Shown piece by piece: positions 31,717-36,986 of a stretch of 36,986 nucleotides of DNA. The stretch covers positions 1-36,986 of the forward strand of contig CAYXVB010000012.1 of NCBI GenBank assembly GCA_964467785.1, given 5' to 3'. Within the stretch, counting starts at the first letter, position 1. Each line of letters opens with the position of its first letter. The stretch comes from CAYXVB01 sp964467785 (GTDB lineage: Bacteria; Bdellovibrionota; UBA1018). The notes beneath the pieces were generated by a model. The model saw only the letters and a program-made list of their open reading frames with translations, did not search any database and had not been told where the DNA came from. The position numbers and the translations under genes were made by a program.

Positions 31717-33633
31717 TTATGCAGGCATCGGCGCCGGCGCGGCCCCTCCTTCCGTTCCCGAGGGGCCCGCCGCCGCGGCGTCGGCCGTTTCAGCCACGTT
31801 GGCCGGGCGCGGAGCGCGCACGATCTTCTGGCCGTTGATCACTTGGTCGACTTCCCCGCCGTCGATCGTCTCGTGCTCGATCAGGGCCTTGGCCAGGTCA
31901 TGGAGCGTATTGAGCCGGGTGGAGAGGATCTCCTTGGCCCGGCGGTAATTGCGCTCGACGATGTCGCGGACCTCGCGATCGATGGTCTGGGCCGTTTGCT
32001 CGGAGTAGTCGCGGTTTTGCGCGATCTCGCGGCCGAGGAAGATGGCCTCTTCCTTCTTGCCAAAGGTCACCGGGCCCAGGATGTCGCTCATGCCCCACTC
32101 GCAGACCATGCGACGCGCGATCTCAGTCGCCCGCTCGATGTCATTGCCGGCGCCGGTGGTCTTTTGATTGAGGACGATTTCCTCGGCCAGTCGGCCGCCC
32201 ATGAGGAACGCGATCATGTTTTCCGCGCGGTCGCGGGACATGGAGACGCGGTCTTCGGTCGGAAGCGTCTGGGTCACGCCCAGAGCCATGCCACGCGGGA
32301 TGATCGTCACCTTATGGATGGGATCGGTGCCCGGCAGGAACTTGCCCACGAGCGTGTGACCGGCTTCGTGATAAGCAGTCGTGCGCTTCTCGTTGTCCGT
32401 GAGCGCCATGCTCCGGCGCTCGACCCCCATGAGGACCTTGTCCTTGGCGTCTTCGAAGTCCGACATTTCGAGATACTTCTTGTTCTGCCGAGCAGCCAGG
32501 AGCGCCGCCTCGTTGACCAAGTTCTCGAGATCCGCCCCTGAAAAGCCCGGTGTCCCACGCGCGATCACGCTGAGATCGACCTTTTCTTCCATCGGGGTGC
32601 GGCGAGTGTGGACCTTGAGGATAGCCTCGCGGCCGCGGACATCGGGAGCCGAGACCACCACGCGGCGGTCAAAGCGGCCCGGACGTTGAAGCGCCGGATC
32701 CAGCACGTCCGGACGGTTGGTCGCGGCGATCAGGATCACGCCTTCGTTGCTTTCGAAACCGTCCATCTCGACCAGCAGCTGGTTGAGGGTCTGCTCGCGC
32801 TCGTCGTGTCCGCCCCCCAGGCCTGCGCCACGATGGCGGCCCACGGCGTCGATTTCATCGATAAAGATGATGCATGGCGCGTGTTTCTTGCCCTGCTCGA
32901 ACAGGTCGCGAACGCGCGAGGCGCCCACGCCGACGAACATCTCAACGAAATCCGAACCGGAAATCGAGAAGAACGGAACGCCCGCTTCGCCGGCAATGGC
33001 CTTGGCGAGCAAAGTCTTACCGGTACCCGGAGGGCCCATCAGCAACACGCCCTTGGGGATGCGACCGCCCAGGCGGGTAAACTTCTTGGGGTCCTTAAGG
33101 AACGCGATGATCTCCTCGAGCTCCTGCTTGGCTTCGTCCGCGCCGGCCACGTCCTTGAACGTGATCTTGTTGCTGGACTCAGACAGGAGGCGGGCCTTGC
33201 TCTTGCCAAAGGACATGGCCTTGCCGCCGCCGACCTGGATCTGGCGCATGAAGATGAAGAAGAACACGAACAAGAAGAGCATCGGGAACCAAGAGACGAG
33301 GATCTGCTGCCAGAAAGGCGTCTTCTCGGCGCGCTCGTAGTTGGGGATGATATTGTTCTTTTCGAGGATCTCGAAAACCTTGGCGTTCTCGGTGTCGCCC
33401 ACGGTCTCGAACTGCTTGCGGCCGTCCGCCGCGGGCTCCTTTAGGGTGCCCACGATCTGATTATCGGCGCGGAACGTGACCTCGGCGATCTTGCCTTCCT
33501 TGACGGCGGTCACGAACTCACTGAACTTCATTTCTTTGCGCCGGCCGGTTCCCGGATCGAAAACCTTGAAAAGGCTCGCGAACAAAAGAATGAGCACGAG
33601 CCAGAGCGCGACGGTCTTATGTGATGGTTTCAT
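31717..33633 (-). CDS. ftsH: ATP-dependent zinc metalloprotease FtsH
   Basis: Membrane-bound AAA+ protease that degrades misfolded and regulatory membrane and cytosolic proteins. Numbered from the ATG at 33633: first membrane segment about 8-24, periplasmic loop, second membrane segment about 112-129, Walker A GPPGTGKT (200-207), Walker B IIFIDEID, the second region of homology with ATNRPDVLDPALQRPGR, and the zinc site HEAGH (His422, Glu423, His426). The C-terminal tail is Ala/Pro/Gly-rich. The frame extends to 33693, but the extra residues are not FtsH-like. It follows tilS by 133 nt, a common gene pair. Confidence 0.97.
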   Translation of the reverse strand: MKPSHKTVALWLVLILLFASLFKVFDPGTGRRKEMKFSEFVTAVKEGKIAEVTFRADNQIVGTLKEPAADGRKQFETVGDTENAKVFEILEKNNIIPNYERAEKTPFWQQILVSWFPMLFLFVFFFIFMRQIQVGGGKAMSFGKSKARLLSESSNKITFKDVAGADEAKQELEEIIAFLKDPKKFTRLGGRIPKGVLLMGPPGTGKTLLAKAIAGEAGVPFFSISGSDFVEMFVGVGASRVRDLFEQGKKHAPCIIFIDEIDAVGRHRGAGLGGGHDEREQTLNQLLVEMDGFESNEGVILIAATNRPDVLDPALQRPGRFDRRVVVSAPDVRGREAILKVHTRRTPMEEKVDLSVIARGTPGFSGADLENLVNEAALLAARQNKKYLEMSDFEDAKDKVLMGVERRSMALTDNEKRTTAYHEAGHTLVGKFLPGTDPIHKVTIIPRGMALGVTQTLPTEDRVSMSRDRAENMIAFLMGGRLAEEIVLNQKTTGAGNDIERATEIARRMVCEWGMSDILGPVTFGKKEEAIFLGREIAQNRDYSEQTAQTIDREVRDIVERNYRRAKEILSTRLNTLHDLAKALIEHETIDGGEVDQVINGQKIVRAPRPANVAETADAAAAGPSGTEGGAAPAPMPA

Positions 33634-33766
33634 TGAACTGGATCCAACCCTCTCCCACTCAAAATGGTAGCATACTTCGTTTTGGCAAGGCAATTGAGCG
33701 GCATTTTCGCCAACTTATATTGAGGCAATCTTCTGCGGGGGACGCCCGCGAGTTCAGGAGCACGCT

Positions 33767-34807
33767 TCATTTGAGCGGATTTTCCGGGATTTTCTCAAGG
33801 ACCCAACGGCTTTGCGCCTGCGCCCCTTTTCCGATCTTTTCACTCCGAAGTCTCCACCCCTGAGGGAGATGGACCTCGCCGGACTGCTGTGTCTGAGACC
33901 TATGTGTGCCCTGTCCGAGTTGACGCCCTTTGATGAACTCAAAGTGCGCCCGCCTTCCGCGGATTCCGAGTTGACCCAAGAGGGTCTCGACCGCCTGCGT
34001 TACAACTGGTGTACTATCGGACGGAGTCTCCGCACGCTGAACTGCCAGGGCGAGCTCCACCAGATGCTCCACCGCCCGCGGAAAGAGCCGCTCGATCGAC
34101 GGCATCAACTCTAGGCGCATCTGCGAACGGAGGAACCTCCCCTGCTCATTGGTCACGTCCTCGCGCCAAGCCTGTTCCTCTTCGCGCAGAAACTCTTTGA
34201 GCTCCCCTTTGCGAAACGGCAAAAGCGGTCGGACTTCGTGCTGCTCGATCGCGCGGATCCCACCCCCATGGGTTTGAGCCGCGCCCGTAAAGATACGCCA
34301 AAGAAGCGTCTCAGCCAGGTCGTCCGCCTGATGCGCGGTCAGCACGTGGCTTGCGCCGTATTTGGCCATGGCCTTTTTGAAAATACGCTTGCGGCTTCGG
34401 CGGGCGGCGTTTTCCCAGCTTTCGCCCTCGGGCACGCGCGGCTGCCGCACTTTATAGACGACGGCTTTGACCCCGTGCTGGCGCGCAAAGGCGCGCACGA
34501 AGCGGGCGTCGTCATCGGAGTCCTTGCCCCGCCACCCATGATTGACGTGAACGAGGATGATCTTTTTAGGGCTCACCACCTTGCGGCCGTATTTGATGAG
34601 GAGGTGCGCGAGCGCAATCGAGTCTGAGCCGCCGGAGACGGCGCAAAGGATATGCGAATCTTTAGTGGCCGGTAGGGGTAGCTCCAGGCCCTTTTGGCGC
34701 AAAAACCCAATGACCTTGCGAATGAGCCGCCCCCCCGTCCTTCCAGGCTTGGGGTAGTGTCGTCTCGGCTGCTGTGAGTTTTGAACAGAATGATGCTGCG
34801 AAGCCAT
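33767..34807 (-). CDS. tilS: tRNA(Ile)-lysidine synthase TilS
   Basis: Converts C34 of tRNA-Ile(CAU) to lysidine so that it reads AUA. The PP-loop SGGSDS is at 58-63; HVNHGWRG is the counterpart of the usual H-x-NHxxRG segment, and LTAHQADDLAETLLWRI the helix after it. At 346 aa it is shorter than the Escherichia coli enzyme, with a reduced C-terminal region. The first 25 residues are polar and Gln/His-rich. No good ribosome site precedes the ATG, so the start may be later. First gene of the tilS-tsaE run. Confidence 0.93.
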   Translation of the reverse strand: MASQHHSVQNSQQPRRHYPKPGRTGGRLIRKVIGFLRQKGLELPLPATKDSHILCAVSGGSDSIALAHLLIKYGRKVVSPKKIILVHVNHGWRGKDSDDDARFVRAFARQHGVKAVVYKVRQPRVPEGESWENAARRSRKRIFKKAMAKYGASHVLTAHQADDLAETLLWRIFTGAAQTHGGGIRAIEQHEVRPLLPFRKGELKEFLREEEQAWREDVTNEQGRFLRSQMRLELMPSIERLFPRAVEHLVELALAVQRAETPSDSTPVVTQAVETLLGQLGIRGRRAHFEFIKGRQLGQGTHRSQTQQSGEVHLPQGWRLRSEKIGKGAQAQSRWVLEKIPENPLK

Positions 34808-35237
34808 GATGGAGTTCGAGAACTGTCCCTGTTTTTAATCTGAAACGCAAGGAGATGGGGTGGATTCTCGTCATTTGGCGTGCGAGTGGCGTGTGAGATG
34901 TTCTGAGGAAGTTACCCATGTGGGCCGCTTCCCTGGCGGCCATGACTTAGTGCATTAAACCGGGTGGAAACTGTTTGCGGTCATTACTGAAGAGATCGAG
35001 TGGAAGACTCTGGTTAAGAAGCTGGCTGATCGGCTGGTCGGGCGGGCAGAGTCCGGACTTGCGCTCGATCTGGCCTATCATCTGAGCGAACAGCACGAAG
35101 ATGATCGGACCGTCTCACTCTCGAATCGCCCGAGGTGCTATCCCAGTTCGAAATCGCCTTTCAAAAAAAGATTTGCCCTCGCAACCAGATCAGGTTAATC
35201 AGTGGCCCTCGCCTAATTCGACTTTTTCTTTTGGTGT
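34808..35237. other. 430-nt region without a clear gene; possible gene relic at 34959-35198
   Basis: No ORF with a normal start and ribosome site is seen. On the + strand 34959-35198 is open for 79 codons and includes a protein-like run beginning VITEEIEWKTLVKKLADRL and continuing through LALDLAYHLSEQHEDDR, but it has no ATG, GTG or TTG at its beginning. Past that point another frame reads more naturally (SPEVLSQFEIAFQKKI), as expected for a frameshifted remnant. I could not identify a parent family. Part of the region must carry the tRNA promoter. Confidence 0.3.
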
Positions 35238-35314
35238 GGCTGGGTAGCTCAGATGGTTAGAGCGGCGGATTCATAACCCGCAGGTCGGCAGTTCGATCCT
35301 GCCCTCAGCCACCA
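35238..35314 (+). tRNA. tRNA-Met (anticodon CAT), probably elongator
   Basis: A full cloverleaf of 77 nt with encoded CCA. Acceptor GGCTGGG pairs with CTCAGCC, the D arm is GCTCAGATGGTTAGAGC, the anticodon loop TTCATAA has CAT at 35272-35274, and the T arm contains GTTCGATCC. CAT could also belong to initiator tRNA or tRNA-Ile2, which TilS modifies. The GGCT/AGCC acceptor and first-pair G-C resemble elongator tRNA-Met and argue against the initiator. The lowest anticodon-stem pair is A-C. Confidence 0.9.
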
Positions 35315-35326
35315 ATTATTTCAATA

Positions 35327-35359
35327 GCTTAGCGATCGACGCTAGGCCTTTTTTATTTT
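35327..35359 (+). terminator. Rho-independent terminator after tRNA-Met
   Basis: An 8-bp stem GCTTAGCG/CGCTAGGC with one G-T pair and the loop ATCGA is followed by ctttttttattttc. It begins 13 nt after the tRNA CCA end. Confidence 0.8.
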
Positions 35360-35664
35360 CGATGCATGACGGAAATATTAGAATCCGTTTGCCATTGAAC
35401 TTGGCTCATGTGGGGACAAATTTCCCAACGGCCTGGTAACCCGCACTACTCGCGCATGTCAGATTTCGAGACTTCCTGACCAGGCTCGCAGGGACTGACC
35501 TTGCCCCCTAGAGCGCGGTGGCCGGGTGTCAGCGCCATTCTGAGCATTCGAGGAGCACCATTCCCCCCTCCTCCAGCAACTATGCGTCAGCTCTCTCATA
35601 ACGAGGCGCGGCCGGAGAGGATTAGATTTCCTACCGCTGGTGCCGCGCTTGTTGGTGACTCATT
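35360..35664. other. 305-nt region with no feature recognised
   Basis: Mixed-composition sequence between the tRNA terminator and the Lrp-family gene. The + strand frame beginning at 35501 runs into the antisense of the regulator and has no ribosome site, so I do not treat it as a gene. No hairpin, repeat or promoter stands out. Confidence 0.5.
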
Positions 35665-36129
35665 TTATATGTGGACGTCTCGCTCTATTGGACTTGCCAT
35701 GCACATGAAGGTTTCAGTCGCGCGAATTCCCTTTATGGTTTGCAGGCGCTTCATCAGAAAAAAGTAGTAGTCCTGCATGTCATGCGCATGGACTTTGAGA
35801 AAGAGCGCGTAGGTTCCAGTCGTGTAATGAGCTTCAACGACATTTGGAAGTTTCTTTAGCAGTTCGAGAACCTCCGGAATTTCTTGAGATCGATTGACAT
35901 GGACACCTACGAAGGCAAGGACTCCATATCCAAGCGATCCTGGGTCAATAACCGTGCGGTGCTCGAGGATCACTTCATTCTCGCGCAGTCTGTCGTATCT
36001 TTGATGAATCGTACCTCCGGAGACTCCTAGTTCCCTCGCGATTTCGAGAAATGGTTTCCTTGCATCGCCTTGCAAATGACGCAAAATGTCGCGATCCAAT
36101 TTGTCGATTTTGTATTTCTCTGTTTTCAT
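35665..36129 (-). CDS. Lrp/AsnC-family transcriptional regulator
   Basis: A 154-aa feast/famine regulator. The N-terminal helix-turn-helix reads IDKLDRDILRHLQGDARKPF then LEIARELGVSGGTIHQRYDRLRE; the C-terminal RAM domain (about 68-145) carries GYGVLAFVGVHV and VVEAHYTTGTYALFLKV, where an amino acid or related ligand would bind at the dimer interface. It is divergent from a small secreted-protein gene across an AT-rich 124-nt gap that probably holds both promoters. Autoregulation and control of that neighbour are plausible but inferred. No clear ribosome site precedes the ATG. Confidence 0.92.
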   Translation of the reverse strand: MKTEKYKIDKLDRDILRHLQGDARKPFLEIARELGVSGGTIHQRYDRLRENEVILEHRTVIDPGSLGYGVLAFVGVHVNRSQEIPEVLELLKKLPNVVEAHYTTGTYALFLKVHAHDMQDYYFFLMKRLQTIKGIRATETFMCMASPIERDVHI

Positions 36130-36253
36130 AGGGGCGCTTAAATATCAGATTGTCATAAAAAGTTCTTATAAAATGCGAATTCGTCAGACTGAATAAATTT
36201 GCGGTGATGATTTTAATAAAAAATGGTCTCACTGGTTCATCAAAGGAGACCTT

Positions 36254-36574
36254 ATGAAAATGTTGATTTTGTCTTTATTCCTTCTCGCAACTCAATCGGC
36301 TATGGCTTGGGATGCCACATTTCGTACTGAGCGGGGATGCCCTTTCCAAGCCGTGGTTTACTCCGAACAACAAAAAACGCCGTTACTTTGGAGCTTGATG
36401 GATAAAGCCCGTATTCAAGTTCTCTCTTACGGCGCCGCAGCTGGGGGCTATTCTACGTACAGAGGGGGAGAGCTTCCCTTGGGGGTTCCGGTTTTTCAAA
36501 CTGATCGACGAATGCAATCGATCGAGCTGTTGCTAAGTGGGGAGCGGATTCGGTGCCAGCTTGAATCAATCTGA
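36254..36574 (+). CDS. Small secreted protein (106 aa)
   Basis: A clear signal peptide (MKMLILSLFLLATQSAMA) is followed by an 88-residue mature domain starting WDATF. Two cysteines (Cys29 and Cys101) probably form a disulfide joining the ends. The family is not recognised. The ribosome site AAAGGAG is 5-6 nt from the ATG and lies partly in the right arm of a short inverted repeat (GGTCTC at 36225-36230, GAGACC at 36246-36251). Divergent from the Lrp-family regulator, followed by a hairpin. Confidence 0.75.
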   Translation: MKMLILSLFLLATQSAMAWDATFRTERGCPFQAVVYSEQQKTPLLWSLMDKARIQVLSYGAAAGGYSTYRGGELPLGVPVFQTDRRMQSIELLLSGERIRCQLESI

Positions 36575-36581
36575 CTTGAAA

Positions 36582-36609
36582 GGCCCGACTTCGATTTAGG
36601 AGTCGGGCC
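36582..36609 (+). terminator. Hairpin after the small secreted-protein gene, possible terminator
   Basis: A perfect 9-bp stem GGCCCGACT/AGTCGGGCC with a 10-nt loop begins 7 nt after the stop codon. No T-run follows, so it may be a weak terminator or an mRNA 3' stabiliser. Confidence 0.5.
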
Positions 36610-36680
36610 CATCCAATTGCATCCACTCGACAACCACTCCCTTTTAATGACAAAGTCGCTGATGGATAGCAGTTCGATAT

Positions 36681-36692
36681 CTCTTCGAAGAG
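36681..36692 (+). promoter_or_regulatory. 12-bp palindrome containing the ribosome site of the last gene
   Basis: CTCTTCGAAGAG is self-complementary, and its right half provides most of the Shine-Dalgarno GAAGAGG for the ATG at 36699. It may act as an operator or a weak hairpin masking the site; a chance occurrence cannot be excluded. Confidence 0.3.
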
Positions 36693-36698
36693 GTTTAA

Positions 36699-36974
36699 AT
36701 GAAAAATTTCCCTGTTCTTGCAATTGCAGCCCTCCTTTCGTGTTCTGTCTATGCAGCTGATCAATCAGACCCCTTTTATTTGGCTATCACCGGACAGGTT
36801 TGTGAGCAGATTGGCAAATGTCAGAGATACAATGGCGCCGCCGGTAATTTTCAAGTCGGTCTAAAGAAGGATCAGGCTGGAAATTCAGGCGGAATGACGA
36901 TTTCATACGAAATTGAGGGCGTAACAATTACTTGTGCCGGTCACGAAAAGATTTCCGCTTTTGAAGTGGCCTGA
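36699..36974 (+). CDS. Small exported protein (91 aa)
   Basis: The N-terminus MKNFPVLAIAALLSCSVYA is a signal peptide, most simply cut after VYA. The Leu-Leu-Ser-Cys inside it could instead be a marginal lipobox. The mature part of about 72 residues has three cysteines (VCEQIGKCQRY and ITCAG). The family is not recognised. GAAGAGG lies 5 nt upstream of the ATG. It resembles its neighbour at 36254 in being small, exported and Cys-containing, but the two show no obvious sequence similarity. Confidence 0.7.
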   Translation: MKNFPVLAIAALLSCSVYAADQSDPFYLAITGQVCEQIGKCQRYNGAAGNFQVGLKKDQAGNSGGMTISYEIEGVTITCAGHEKISAFEVA

Positions 36975-36986
36975 CTACCGCCTCGA

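Noticed and set aside
35501..35767. 88-codon + strand open frame
   Set aside because: It runs into the antisense of the Lrp-family regulator and has no ribosome site or protein-like pattern.
1..36986. CRISPR arrays, insertion sequences, prophage genes, rRNA operons
   Set aside because: No regularly spaced repeats, transposase-like proteins, terminal inverted repeats, phage genes or rRNA-like sequence were seen. The repeats present are the pilin duplication and the 15-bp start-codon array.

Overview
The window is a GC-rich chromosomal segment of a Gram-negative bacterium. It encodes a BamB-type outer-membrane assembly lipoprotein, several predicted outer-membrane beta-barrels, lipoproteins with lipoboxes, and type IVa pilins. 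Two features point to the Bdellovibrionota/Myxococcota part of the tree, with a Bdellovibrio-like lineage as my best guess: a pilG-pilH-pilI-like ABC module beside pilin genes (the Myxococcus arrangement), and a cdaA-cdaR-glmM block coupled to ftsH and tilS. This placement is inferred from gene content only. A run of 100 Ns (4813-4912) shows that the sequence is a scaffold.

Layout. 1-3567: a partial phospholipase D-family protein, a 63-aa charged protein, two small predicted outer-membrane barrels, a small lipoprotein and a secreted DUF11-like protein. 3593-8639: a pilus-related region with an SGNH-hydrolase lipoprotein, two nearly identical tandem pilin genes (one interrupted by the assembly gap), and, divergently, pilGHI-like genes for a membrane protein, an ABC ATPase and an ABC permease. 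8646-11886: cell-envelope enzymes (a UshA-like 5'-nucleotidase, a lipoprotein, a zinc phospholipase C-like protein). 12029-15417: bamB and a yfgM-like TPR gene, then two + strand outer-membrane barrel genes.

15528-23236 is a minus-strand run: Rrf2 regulator, cysteine desulfurase, MnmA-like thiolase, MtaB-like methylthiotransferase, then rnc, era and der. The first four form a sulfur-mobilisation/tRNA-thiolation unit and the last three an RNA-processing/ribosome-assembly unit. 23408-25542 holds two + strand genes of unknown function. The second is a predicted secreted HExxH protein whose start lies in a 15-bp tandem repeat that multiplies its ATG. 25544-34807 is a second minus-strand operon: tilS, ftsH, cdaA, cdaR, glmM, pdxJ, nnr, tsaE. 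It joins tRNA-Ile lysidine synthesis, membrane proteolysis, cyclic-di-AMP and peptidoglycan-precursor control, vitamin B6 synthesis, NAD(P)HX repair and t6A synthesis. 34808-36986 is a looser region with a possible gene relic, a tRNA-Met with its terminator, an Lrp-family regulator and two small secreted proteins.

The points most worth a second look are the start-codon tandem repeat, the pilin duplication whose two terminators carry mutually inverted loops, the MnmA-like protein that lacks the PP-loop aspartate, and the cysteine-free Rrf2 regulator heading the sulfur operon. I found no CRISPR array, insertion sequence, prophage or rRNA.
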